This document shows positions 17,726-26,362 of a stretch of 64,000 bases of DNA, in pieces (the first letter of the stretch is position 1; each line of letters begins with the position of its first letter). The stretch comes from Mycolicibacterium phlei (lineage in GTDB: Bacteria > Actinomycetota > Actinomycetes > Mycobacteriales > Mycobacteriaceae): assembly GCF_001583415.1 (NCBI RefSeq), contig NZ_CP014475.1, positions 868,001 to 932,000 of the forward strand. The letters are read 5' to 3'. The notes below the pieces were generated by a model, which saw only the letters and a list, made by a program, of their open reading frames with translations, did not search any database and was not told the origin of the DNA. The position numbers and the translations under genes were made by a program.

Positions 17726-18849
17726 CTGTCACCTTCGATCGGGCCGAGCACCTCGGTGGCGAGCATCGCCAGCACGGTGTCCTCGGCGGGCGGGTTGTGC
17801 AGCGCCACCCGCAGATCGCGGTAGTAGCGCTGCAGCGGGGAGGTCAGGCGCATCGACGCCGCGCCGATCAACTGCCCGCAATGGTCGACCACGGCGCTGG
17901 CGTGCCGGTGCACCAGCACCTTGACCGTCGCGGCCCGCGCCGAGGTCAGTTGCCCGGCCGCGGCGGCGCGCAGCGCGTCGTCGAGAATCGCCCGCGCCGT
18001 GATGATCTCGAATTCGGCGCGGGCGGCCCGGTCGCGGATCCGCGCGGTGTCGCTGAGCTTTCCCGGGGCGCCGTCGGTGCGCGGCCCGTCGGCGAACCGC
18101 AGCGCCTCGGCACGCGCCGCCTCGGCGACACCCAGGTGTACCGACGCCAGCATCAGCGGCCACCAGATCGGTTGCGTCGCATCGGTGTCGCGGCCGCCTG
18201 GCTCGTACACCTCCACCAGCGCGTCGCCGTCCACCCGGACCCCGTCCAGCCGCAGGTCCTGGCTGTCGGAGCCGCGCAGACCCGCCGCGTCCCAGGTCTC
18301 GACGACGGTCAGCCCGTCGGTCGGCTGCGGCACCAGGAAATGGGCGCGCCTGCCGTCGCCGTCGCCGAGCGTCGCGGCGATCACGATGGTGCCGGCCGCC
18401 CGTGCCCCGGTGGCGTAGGTCTTGCTGCCGTCGATGCGCCAGCCCCCGTCGGGTCTGCGGGTGGCGGTGGTACGGATCGGCGCCCCGCGGCTGGGCGCGC
18501 CGCTGATCTGTTCACTCGCCGACAGGGCGACCAGTTCGCGGTCGGCCAGGATGCGCGCCGCCAGCTTCTCCACCGCGGCGGGGCGGTCCGGCTTGGCGAA
18601 CAGCCGGGCGGTGTGGATGTAGTGCATCGCCAGCACCAGCGCGGTCGACGCGTCCCCGGCGGCGATCTCGCGCACTGCGGCCGACGCGGCGACGATGTCC
18701 CCACCCGGGCCGCCGAGCTCGGTGGGCACCGTCAGCTCCGGCAGCCCGCTGGCCCGCAGGTCGATGAAGTTCTCCGGGATGAAACCACCGTCCCAGTCCG
18801 CGGCGGCGCGCGCGGCGATCGCCTCGCGCACCTGCTCGACGCCGCTCAT
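17722..18849 (-). CDS. Acyl-CoA dehydrogenase-fold flavin monooxygenase (DszC/SfnB-like)
   Basis: 375 residues with the acyl-CoA dehydrogenase fold: N-terminal helices (ELTVPTELGGPGGD), a middle beta domain (SASEQISGAPSRG, WRIDGSKTYATGA) and a C-terminal helical domain. Linkage to LLM monooxygenases and an uptake system places it with the DszC/SfnB-type monooxygenases rather than fatty-acid dehydrogenases; no acyl-CoA dehydrogenase catalytic Glu was identified with certainty. ATGA overlaps join it to the ABC ATPase gene upstream and the LLM gene downstream. Confidence 0.82.
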   Translation of the reverse strand: MSGVEQVREAIAARAAADWDGGFIPENFIDLRASGLPELTVPTELGGPGGDIVAASAAVREIAAGDASTALVLAMHYIHTARLFAKPDRPAAVEKLAARILADRELVALSASEQISGAPSRGAPIRTTATRRPDGGWRIDGSKTYATGARAAGTIVIAATLGDGDGRRAHFLVPQPTDGLTVVETWDAAGLRGSDSQDLRLDGVRVDGDALVEVYEPGGRDTDATQPIWWPLMLASVHLGVAEAARAEALRFADGPRTDGAPGKLSDTARIRDRAARAEFEIITARAILDDALRAAAAGQLTSARAATVKVLVHRHASAVVDHCGQLIGAASMRLTSPLQRYYRDLRVALHNPPAEDTVLAMLATEVLGPIEGDR

Positions 18850-20462
18850 CGCGCCACCCCCGCCGGAGCGCGGCCACCGGGCACCGCGGCGATCAGCTCC
18901 CGCGTGTACTCATGCCGCGGATCACCGAATACCTGTGCGGTGGAGCCCTGTTCGACCAAAACACCGCGGCGCAGCACCCCGATCTCGTCGGAAATCTGCT
19001 GCACGACCGCGAAATCGTGCGAGATGAACAGGTAGCCCAGGCCCAGCTCCTCCTGCAACCTCACCAGCAGCCGCAGGATCTGGTCCTGCACCGACACGTC
19101 GAGAGCCGACACCGGCTCGTCGAGCACCAGCAGCTCCGGTTGCAGCGCCAGCGCCCGCGCGATCGCCACCCGCTGGCGCTGCCCGCCGGAGAGCTCGGCC
19201 GGTTTACGCGCCGCGGTGCCCTTCGGCAGCGCCACCTGGTCGAGCAGCTCAGCCGCCCGGCGCCGACGATCGGTGCGGTCGCCGATCCCGAAGGCGCGCA
19301 GGGGTTCGGAGATCACCTCGTCGACCCGCAGCCGCGGGTCCAGCGAGGAGTACGGGTTCTGGTAGACCAGCTGGATCCGGCGGCGCAGCTCGCGCAACTG
19401 CCGTCCCGAGGTGGTGGTGATGTCCTGCCCGTCGAACACCACCCGGCCCGCGCTGGGATCCTCCAGCCGCATCGCGATGCGCGCCAGCGTGGACTTACCC
19501 GAACCCGATTCGCCGATCAGGCTGTAGGTGCGGCCCCGGTGCACGGTCAGCGACACGTCGTCGACGGCGGTGACCGCCTCCTTGCTGCCGGGCAGCGGGA
19601 ACCGTTTGGTGATGTTCTCCAGGCGCAGCAGCGGCTGCTCCGGCGTCGGCCGGGCACCGACCAGCGAGCGGCCCGACAGGCTGGGCGCGGCGGCCAGCAG
19701 CGTGCGGGTGTAGGTCTGGGTGGGGGTGGTGAGAACCGCTGACGTCGAACCGGTTTCGACGACCTGTCCCTGGCGCATCACCACCACCCGGTCGGCCCGG
19801 TCGGCGGCGACACCGAGATCGTGGGTGATCAGCAGCACCGCGGTGTTGTCCTCGGCGGTGAGCCGGGCCAGGTGGTCGAGCACCCGCTTCTGCACCGTCA
19901 CGTCCAGCGCGCTGGTGGGCTCGTCGGCGATCACCAGCTTGGGGCGGCAGGCCAGCGCGATCCCGATCAGCACCCGCTGCTTCATCCCGCCGGACAGTTC
20001 GTGCGGATACTGGCGGGCGCGGGCCTCCGGATGGGTCAGCCCGGCCCGGTCCAGGATCTCCACCGCCAGCTCGGCGGCCTCCTTGCGGCCGGCCAGCCCG
20101 TGCACCCGCAGCGCCTCGGCCACCTGCTCGCCGACCCGCTTGACCGGGTTCAGCGCCAGGTTGGGATCCTGTGGGACAAAACCGATCTCGGCGCCACGCA
20201 GCGCACGCAGCGCGCGGCCGCGCAGCCGGGTGATGTCGCGGCCCGCGTAGGTGATGGTGCCCGAGGTGACGGCGCCGCCCGCGGGCAGCAGCCCGATGAC
20301 CGAGTGCGCGGTGGTGGACTTGCCCGACCCGGACTCGCCGACCAGCGCGACCACCTCGCCGGGGCGGACCGTGAGGTCGACGCCGCGGACCGCGTCGACC
20401 TCCACCTCGGAGGTGCGGTAGGTGATGTGCAGGTTGTCCAGCCGCAGCACGGGTTCGCTCAC
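18846..20462 (-). CDS. ABC transporter, two fused ATPase domains (OppD-OppF type)
   Basis: 538 residues carrying two complete ATPase modules. The first has Walker A GESGSGKSTT, signature LSGGMKQR and Walker B LVIADEP; the second (after about residue 275) has GESGSGKSTL, LSGGQRQR and LLVLDEP. Both have the H-loop (THDLGV, SHDFAV). It energises the dipeptide/nickel-type importer encoded upstream. GTG 20462 overlaps the permease stop (GTGA); the longer open frame upstream is antisense or out-of-frame noise. A fused ATPase is common in actinobacterial Opp-like systems. Confidence 0.92.
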   Translation of the reverse strand: MSEPVLRLDNLHITYRTSEVEVDAVRGVDLTVRPGEVVALVGESGSGKSTTAHSVIGLLPAGGAVTSGTITYAGRDITRLRGRALRALRGAEIGFVPQDPNLALNPVKRVGEQVAEALRVHGLAGRKEAAELAVEILDRAGLTHPEARARQYPHELSGGMKQRVLIGIALACRPKLVIADEPTSALDVTVQKRVLDHLARLTAEDNTAVLLITHDLGVAADRADRVVVMRQGQVVETGSTSAVLTTPTQTYTRTLLAAAPSLSGRSLVGARPTPEQPLLRLENITKRFPLPGSKEAVTAVDDVSLTVHRGRTYSLIGESGSGKSTLARIAMRLEDPSAGRVVFDGQDITTTSGRQLRELRRRIQLVYQNPYSSLDPRLRVDEVISEPLRAFGIGDRTDRRRRAAELLDQVALPKGTAARKPAELSGGQRQRVAIARALALQPELLVLDEPVSALDVSVQDQILRLLVRLQEELGLGYLFISHDFAVVQQISDEIGVLRRGVLVEQGSTAQVFGDPRHEYTRELIAAVPGGRAPAGVAR

Positions 20463-21376
20463 CACGTCCGGCCCTCCCCGTCGAGCGCGCGGCTGATCCT
20501 GTTGGCGGACAACACCGCCAGCGCGATCACCAGACCGGGCAGCGCGGTCAGCCACCACGCGGTGACCATGTAGTTGCGGCCCTCGGCGACCAGCGAACCC
20601 CACTCCGGCGTCGGCGGCGGCGCGCCGAATCCGAGGAAGCTCAGCGACGACACCGCCAGGATCGCCGCGCCGAACTCGAGTGCGGCCAGCACCAGCACCG
20701 ACCCGACCGAGTGCGGCAGCACGTGGCGCCACAGGATCGTCGGCCGGCGCACCCCGCACACGGCGGCGGCCTCGATGAATGTCTGGGTGCGCGTGCGCAG
20801 CACGTCGGAGCGCATCAACCGGGCGAAGCTGGCGACCGAGGCCACGCCGACCGCGATCGCCACGTTGACGGTGCCGAAGCCCAGCACGGTCACCACCGCC
20901 AGCGACAGCAGCAGACCCGGGATCGACAGCAGCACGTCGACGAACCGCATGATCACGTCGTCGACGCGCCCGCCGATGAAACCGGACAGCACCCCGATCG
21001 TCGAACCCACCACCAGGCCGACCGCGACCGCGATCGCCGTCGCCTGCAGCGACAGCCCGGTCCCGTACACCACGCGGGAGAACACGTCGCGGCCGAGATG
21101 GTCGGTGCCGAACAGATATTCGGCACCCGGCGGCTTGAGCTTGTCGCGCGGCACCCCGGTCAGCGGGTCGCGGTCGGTGAACAGTCCCGGGAAGAACGCC
21201 CAGCCGAACACCAGCACCAGAAACAGCACCGACAGCAGCAGTCCGGGCCTGCGCACCAGCGCCAGCACGGGACGGATCCAGCGCTGCGCCCGCGACCGGG
21301 CGCGCACCGGGGTGTCGGACGTGTCCTCGCGGACCGGGGCCGAGTCGAGCGCGGTACCGACGTCGAGCAGCGTCAT
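20459..21376 (-). CDS. ABC transporter permease, DppC/OppC type
   Basis: 305 residues with an N-terminal cytoplasmic extension (1-40), a first membrane helix (LLLSVLFLVLVFGWAFF) and five more helices. The EAA-like coupling motif is EAAAVCGVRRPTILWRHVLP. It forms the translocation channel with the preceding permease. Overlaps ATGA with the DppB-type gene upstream and GTGA with the ATPase gene downstream. Confidence 0.92.
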   Translation of the reverse strand: MTLLDVGTALDSAPVREDTSDTPVRARSRAQRWIRPVLALVRRPGLLLSVLFLVLVFGWAFFPGLFTDRDPLTGVPRDKLKPPGAEYLFGTDHLGRDVFSRVVYGTGLSLQATAIAVAVGLVVGSTIGVLSGFIGGRVDDVIMRFVDVLLSIPGLLLSLAVVTVLGFGTVNVAIAVGVASVASFARLMRSDVLRTRTQTFIEAAAVCGVRRPTILWRHVLPHSVGSVLVLAALEFGAAILAVSSLSFLGFGAPPPTPEWGSLVAEGRNYMVTAWWLTALPGLVIALAVLSANRISRALDGEGRTW

Positions 21377-22338
21377 GACGTCTCACCTCCCAGTGTGACG
21401 GGCTGGACCCGGGAGATCCGCGGATCCACGATCGGATACACGATGTCGACGAGGAGGTTGACCACCACGAAGATCGCGGCGGCCAGCACCACCAGGGCGA
21501 GCAGCATCGGGATGTCCTGAGCCGCCACCGCCTGCTCGGTGAGGCGACCGATCCCATTGCGGCTGAACACCGTTTCCACTACCACCGCACCGGCCAGCAG
21601 GTTGCCGAACGTGACGCCGACGATCGTCAGCACCGGAATCGACGCGTTGCGCAGCGCGTGCCGCAGCTGAATCGCCCAGCGCGGCACCCCCTTGGCGATC
21701 GCGGTGTCGATGTAGGGCTGCCGCCACGTCGTCATCAGGTTCTTGGCCAGCAGCTGCGCGAACACCGCCGACGTCGGCACCGCCAGCGTCACGGCGGGCA
21801 GCACCACCGACGCGAAACCGTTGTTGCCGGTCGCCGGGAACCAGCCCGTCCCGAACGAGAACAGCTGCAGCGCAACGAGGCCGATCCAGAACGTCGGCAC
21901 AGACACCCCGACCGGCGGCAACGACAGCAGGAACTGCCGCACCGGGCGGATCTGGCTGTAGGTGGCCACCAGCGCCAGCGTCCCGCCCGCGATCAGCGAC
22001 AGCACGAACGCGACGACGGCCAGCTGCAGGGTCTGCGGCAGCGCCTCGCCGATCAGCGTGGTGACCTCCTCGTTGGTGGGCACCGAGCGGCCGAAGTCAC
22101 CGCGCACCGCGTCGGCCAGGGTGTGCAGGTACTGCAGGTGCACCGGCTTGTCGAGGTGGTGCTCGGCGCGCAGCGCGGCGATGGTCTCGGGGTCGACGGC
22201 CACCTGGTCGCCGCCGGAGTTGAGCATGATCTCGACCGGATCGCTGGGCAGCAGGAACAGCACCACGAACGTCAACGTGAAGGCCGCCCACAGCACGAAC
22301 AGCCCCTGTGCACCGCGGCGCAGCAGATACCGGATCAT
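21373..22338 (-). CDS. ABC transporter permease, DppB/OppB type
   Basis: 321 residues with six membrane helices and the DppB-type N-terminus (MIRYLLRRGAQGLFVLW, then FLLPSDPVEIML). The coupling region reads TAIAKGVPRWAIQLRHALRN. Start ATG 22338 lies within the stop of the solute-binding protein gene (ATGA), which fixes it against the longer upstream open frame. Confidence 0.92.
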   Translation of the reverse strand: MIRYLLRRGAQGLFVLWAAFTLTFVVLFLLPSDPVEIMLNSGGDQVAVDPETIAALRAEHHLDKPVHLQYLHTLADAVRGDFGRSVPTNEEVTTLIGEALPQTLQLAVVAFVLSLIAGGTLALVATYSQIRPVRQFLLSLPPVGVSVPTFWIGLVALQLFSFGTGWFPATGNNGFASVVLPAVTLAVPTSAVFAQLLAKNLMTTWRQPYIDTAIAKGVPRWAIQLRHALRNASIPVLTIVGVTFGNLLAGAVVVETVFSRNGIGRLTEQAVAAQDIPMLLALVVLAAAIFVVVNLLVDIVYPIVDPRISRVQPVTLGGETS

Positions 22339-23969
22339 GACGCCCCGTCCGTCTTCCAGGTGTCGTAGAGCACCGTCGCGCCGTACGGGTTGATGGTCAC
22401 GCCGTGCACGTTGGGCGCCACGCCGACGGCCTTGGTCTGCTCGCGCACCGGAATCCAGTAGCCGTCGCGCACCAGCAACTCCTGCAGATCGGCCGCCGCC
22501 TGCACCCGCTCCTTGTCGGTGGCGGCCAGGTTCAGCCGGTTCGCCGCGTCCTGCAGCGGCACCTGCAGCGAGCCCTCCAGCGCCGGGTTGGTGTTCAGGA
22601 ACAGCCCGGCCAGGAAGTCGACGTCCTTGGCAGGGCCGCTGCCTGCCAGGAAGTCGTAGCCGCCGTCCGCCTTGTTCTTCATCAGCTGCGCGTACTCGGC
22701 CTGGGTGACCGGCAGGATCTCCATCGCGATGCCGACCTTGTTGAGCTGCTGCTGGATCAGCTCCAGCTCCTGCTGGGTGGCGCCCTGCGCGGAGCCGCTG
22801 ACGATCATCACCTTCGGGGCCAGCCGGCGACCGTCCTTGACCCACACCCCGTCGTCGCCCTTGGTCCAGCCGTTGTCGGCGAGCAGCTTTTGCGCGCCGT
22901 CCGGGTCGTACCGCAGATACTCCGAAACATCCTTGTGCAGAGGGGTGTTCGCGGCGATCGCGCTGGTCGGGATCGAGTATCGGTCGGTGTAGAGGGTGTC
23001 GCGGATCTCCTCGCGGTCGATCGACTTCTGGATCGCCTGGCGCACCACGGTGTCACCGCCGAACGGGCTCAACGGGTTCTGCCGCAGCCCCGGCACCAGG
23101 TTCGGCACCACGCCGGTGAGGATCGCCGCGCCCTGCGCGGTCACGTTGTCCTGGTCGATCACCGGCACGTCGTCGACGACGTCGAACTGTCCGGACAGCA
23201 GCCCGCCGACCCGGACACCGGACTCGGGCACCACCTCGAAGACGATCCGGTCGAGGTAGGCCGCGCCGGTGTGATCGGTCAGACCCGCGGGCGGCCAACC
23301 GTAGTCGTCGCGCTTGTCCAGCACGATCTTCTGCTGGTTGACCACCTCGGAGATGACGAACGGGCCGGTGCCGATGAGGTTCTTGCCCGCGCAGCGATCG
23401 TCGAGCGAGGACTCCAGGGTGGCCGGAGCGTAGATCGAGAAGTAGGGATCGGAGATGTTGCGCAGGAAACCCAGCTCCGGTTCGGAGAACTCGACGCGCA
23501 CGGTCTTCGGGTCCACCACCGTGGCGCCCTCGTAGGTGTTCAGTGCGCTGATCACCTGGGTCTCGGCCTTACCGCTCTCGGTGATTTCCTTGAGGTTGTC
23601 GAGGTTGGCCTTGACCACCTCGGCGGTCAGCGGGGTGCCGTCGGAGAACGTCACCCCGTCGCGCAGATGCAGCGTCACCTGCTTGGCGCCGGGCGCCACC
23701 TCCCAGCGTTCGGCCAGCCGCGGGAGCACCTCGCCGGTGGTGCGGTCCTGGTCGGTCAGCGTGTCGGCGAACTGCTCGGGGGCCGACAGCCCGCGGGCCC
23801 GCAGCGCCGGGTCGACGCAGCGCGGCCACTCCGCCAGCGCGTAGTTCAGGGTGCCGCCCGCCACCGGCTCACCCGTCTCGGCGGGTGCGCCGGAGTTGTT
23901 GGAGCCGGAGCAGGCCGACAGCGCGAGGGCTGTGGCGGCGAAGAGAACGGTGGTGCGAATCGTGGTCAT
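22335..23969 (-). CDS. ABC transporter solute-binding lipoprotein, family 5 (copy 1)
   Basis: 544 residues. Lipoprotein signal with LSAC and Cys20, then a family-5 (peptide/nickel/opine type) binding fold (GVTFSDGTPLTAEVVKANLD, NPYGATVLYDTWK). ATG 23969 is preferred over TTG 23975 because AAAG lies at a normal distance. It is paralogous over its whole length to the lipoprotein encoded 20 bp upstream. It overlaps the permease gene, so it is probably the main receptor of this transporter; the ligand is not deducible. Confidence 0.9.
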   Translation of the reverse strand: MTTIRTTVLFAATALALSACSGSNNSGAPAETGEPVAGGTLNYALAEWPRCVDPALRARGLSAPEQFADTLTDQDRTTGEVLPRLAERWEVAPGAKQVTLHLRDGVTFSDGTPLTAEVVKANLDNLKEITESGKAETQVISALNTYEGATVVDPKTVRVEFSEPELGFLRNISDPYFSIYAPATLESSLDDRCAGKNLIGTGPFVISEVVNQQKIVLDKRDDYGWPPAGLTDHTGAAYLDRIVFEVVPESGVRVGGLLSGQFDVVDDVPVIDQDNVTAQGAAILTGVVPNLVPGLRQNPLSPFGGDTVVRQAIQKSIDREEIRDTLYTDRYSIPTSAIAANTPLHKDVSEYLRYDPDGAQKLLADNGWTKGDDGVWVKDGRRLAPKVMIVSGSAQGATQQELELIQQQLNKVGIAMEILPVTQAEYAQLMKNKADGGYDFLAGSGPAKDVDFLAGLFLNTNPALEGSLQVPLQDAANRLNLAATDKERVQAAADLQELLVRDGYWIPVREQTKAVGVAPNVHGVTINPYGATVLYDTWKTDGAS

Positions 23970-23989
23970 GCTCAAGGTCTTTCCGTTGG

Positions 23990-25612
23990 TTACTTGCTGA
24001 TCCAGGTGTCGTAGAAGACGGCTTCGCCGTAGGGGTCGACGCGGAAGCCGTGCACCCCGGGTGCGGTGGCGAACACCCGTGTCGCCTCCCGCACCGGGAT
24101 CCAGTCGGCGTCGGTGATGATGAAGCGCTGCAACGCTTCCGCGCCCGCGGTGCGCTGTTCGTCGGTCTCGGCGAAGTCCAGTCCGTCGACCGCCCGCTCC
24201 AGCTCCGGGTCGGGGAAGTCGCCGAGCCGCCGGTTCGTCGACCGGAACAGCCCGACCAGGAAGTCGATGTCCTTGCCCAGGCCGGCGCCGGAGGAGAAGT
24301 CGTAGTCGGCCTCGGCGACGTTGTTGAGGTTCGCCGACTCCTCGGCCGCGGTGGTCGGCACCAGCTGGATCGCGATGCCGACACGCTTGAGCTGCTGCTG
24401 GATCAGCTCCAGATCCTGCTGGCTGGCGCCGCGTGTGCTGCCCGCGACGTAGGTCAGTCGCGGTTCCAGCCGCACCCCGGCGCGTGCGCGCACCCCGTCG
24501 GGTTGCAGCTCCCAGCCCGCCTCGTCGAGGATCCGGGCCGCCTTGTCGGGGTTGTAGGCCAACGCGTCTGACTGATCGGTGAACAGCGGGGTGGACGCGG
24601 CCACCAGCCCGGTCGGCAGCGGATAGTCCGGGCTGTAGAGGGTGTCGCGGATCTCCTCACGGTCGATCGCGGCCAGGATCGCCCGGCGCACCGCGACGTC
24701 GGCGCCCAGCGGACTGTACGGGTTGTGGTAGATGCCCGGATTGAGGTTGGGGATCGTGCCGAACGCGATGTCGGCGCCGGTGGCGCGCAACGCTTCCTGG
24801 TCGGCGGCGGGCACCTCGTTGATCACGTCGAACTGCCCGGACTGCAGGCCGCCCACCCGCACGCCGGCCTCGGGCACCACCTCGATCACGATGCGCTCCA
24901 GGTGCGCCGGGCCCTGGTGCGCCGACACGTCCTCGGGCGCCCAGTTGTAGTCCTCGCGCCGCTCCAGCGTGACGCGCTGGTTGCGCACCACCTCCGAGAT
25001 CACGAACGGCCCTGAGCCGACCAGCTTTCCGTCGCAGCGGTCCTGGTACGACGCGGCCGCCGTGCTCGCCGAGTAGATGCCGAGGTAGGGGTCGGACGCG
25101 TTGCGCAGGAAGCCGAGCTCGGGCAGGTCGAACCGCACCCGCACGGTGTGCTCGTCGACGACGTCGGCGCCGGCGTAGCTGTTGAGCGCGCTGTTGACCG
25201 GGGTGTCGGCCTTACCCTCCTCGGCGAACCGCACCAGCGCGTCGAGGTTGGCCTTGACCACCTCGGCGGTCAGCGGCGTGCCGTCGGAGAACGTCACGTC
25301 GTCGCGCAGCCGGAACGTGTAGGTGCGGCCACCGTCGGTGATCTCCCACGACGAGGCCAGCCGCGGCACGATGTCGCCGTTCTCGTCCTGGTCGGTCAGG
25401 GTCTCGGCGTACTGCCCGGGACCGCTGAACAGCCGCGCCCGCAGCGCGGCGTCGAGGCAGGTCGGATACGACGCCACCGCGTAGCGCAGGGTGCCCCCCG
25501 ACACGGGCTCACCGGCGGGCCGGTCCGCCGGGTCGGTCGAGGACCCCGAACAGGCCGAGGCGACCGCCGCGACGGTGACCAGGACGGCGAGACGGGGCAG
25601 GGAGGTGCGCAT
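23990..25612 (-). CDS. ABC transporter solute-binding lipoprotein, family 5 (copy 2)
   Basis: 540 residues. Lipobox ASAC with Cys21, then the family-5 binding fold. It shares many blocks with copy 1, for example VTFSDGTPLTAEVVKANLD, GSGPFVISEVV, IDREEIRDTLY and a closing DPYG..VFYDTW, so the two come from a tandem duplication that has since diverged. Different ligand preference for the same membrane channel is the simplest inference. Confidence 0.9.
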   Translation of the reverse strand: MRTSLPRLAVLVTVAAVASACSGSSTDPADRPAGEPVSGGTLRYAVASYPTCLDAALRARLFSGPGQYAETLTDQDENGDIVPRLASSWEITDGGRTYTFRLRDDVTFSDGTPLTAEVVKANLDALVRFAEEGKADTPVNSALNSYAGADVVDEHTVRVRFDLPELGFLRNASDPYLGIYSASTAAASYQDRCDGKLVGSGPFVISEVVRNQRVTLERREDYNWAPEDVSAHQGPAHLERIVIEVVPEAGVRVGGLQSGQFDVINEVPAADQEALRATGADIAFGTIPNLNPGIYHNPYSPLGADVAVRRAILAAIDREEIRDTLYSPDYPLPTGLVAASTPLFTDQSDALAYNPDKAARILDEAGWELQPDGVRARAGVRLEPRLTYVAGSTRGASQQDLELIQQQLKRVGIAIQLVPTTAAEESANLNNVAEADYDFSSGAGLGKDIDFLVGLFRSTNRRLGDFPDPELERAVDGLDFAETDEQRTAGAEALQRFIITDADWIPVREATRVFATAPGVHGFRVDPYGEAVFYDTWISK

Positions 25613-25632
25613 GGTGGGGGAGGGCCTCTCGA

Positions 25633-26343
25633 TCAGCCGTAGATGGCGTTGACGGTGGGGATGTGGTCGGGGTTGAGCAGCGTGCGCGACGAGTAGCCGA
25701 GGCTGCGGCCCAGTTCGGTGGAGGCCTTCAGATCCTCGAGTGAGCCCGACGGCGGGAACGTCACCTGCACCGGGCCCGGCAGCCGGGCGGCGCGGGCGGC
25801 CAGCACGACCTGGGCGCGCGAGGCGAACAGTCCCTCGTCGGTGGCGGTGCGCAGGTCCTTCTTCAGGTCACCCTCGCCGAGGCCGATCGACTCGACCAGA
25901 TGGGTGGCCTGCGCCAGCTCCGCGGCCGCCAGCACGCCCGCCGCGGTCTCGACCATGACCTGCAGGCCGATCACCCGGCTGATGCCCGCGGCGGCGCGGC
26001 GCTTGTCGAGTTCTCGTGCCACCGTGCGGATGTCGGCGGGGTGCTCGGACTTGGGCACCCGCACCGCCGACAGGCCGGGCCCGACGATCGCGTCGAGATC
26101 GTCGGCCAGGTGCGGGGTGTCGAGGGCGTTGATCCGCACCAGCACCGGCTTGGGCGGCGTGCCGGAGATGACCTCGTTGACCAGCTTGCGGCCGGCCTCC
26201 TTGCGGTCCTCGGGGGTGAGGTCCTCGAGGTCGAAGACCACCGCGTCGGCCTCGTTGTCGAAGGCCTTGGCGACCAGGACCTCGTCGCTCGCCGGGACGT
26301 AGAAGTAGGACCGGATGTCGGCAGGATTGAATGGTGTTGTCAT
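25633..26343 (-). CDS. HpcH/HpaI-CitE family lyase
   Basis: 236 residues of a CitE-like TIM barrel: SYFYVPASDE, DAVVFDLEDLTPEDRK (metal-binding acidic residues), VLVRINALDT, QVMVETAAGV and the C-terminal LNPDHIP. Members cleave or form C-C bonds of citramalyl-, malyl- or similar CoA esters. It is shorter than the typical 270-300 residues, and no dedicated CoA-transferase partner is nearby, so the substrate may not be a CoA ester. The ATG at 26343 is 19 bp after the DszC-like gene; the position inside the operon suggests handling of the carbon skeleton after oxidation. Confidence 0.83.
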   Translation of the reverse strand: MTTPFNPADIRSYFYVPASDEVLVAKAFDNEADAVVFDLEDLTPEDRKEAGRKLVNEVISGTPPKPVLVRINALDTPHLADDLDAIVGPGLSAVRVPKSEHPADIRTVARELDKRRAAAGISRVIGLQVMVETAAGVLAAAELAQATHLVESIGLGEGDLKKDLRTATDEGLFASRAQVVLAARAARLPGPVQVTFPPSGSLEDLKASTELGRSLGYSSRTLLNPDHIPTVNAIYG

Positions 26344-26362
26344 GGCGTCGCTTTCGTCTCGA

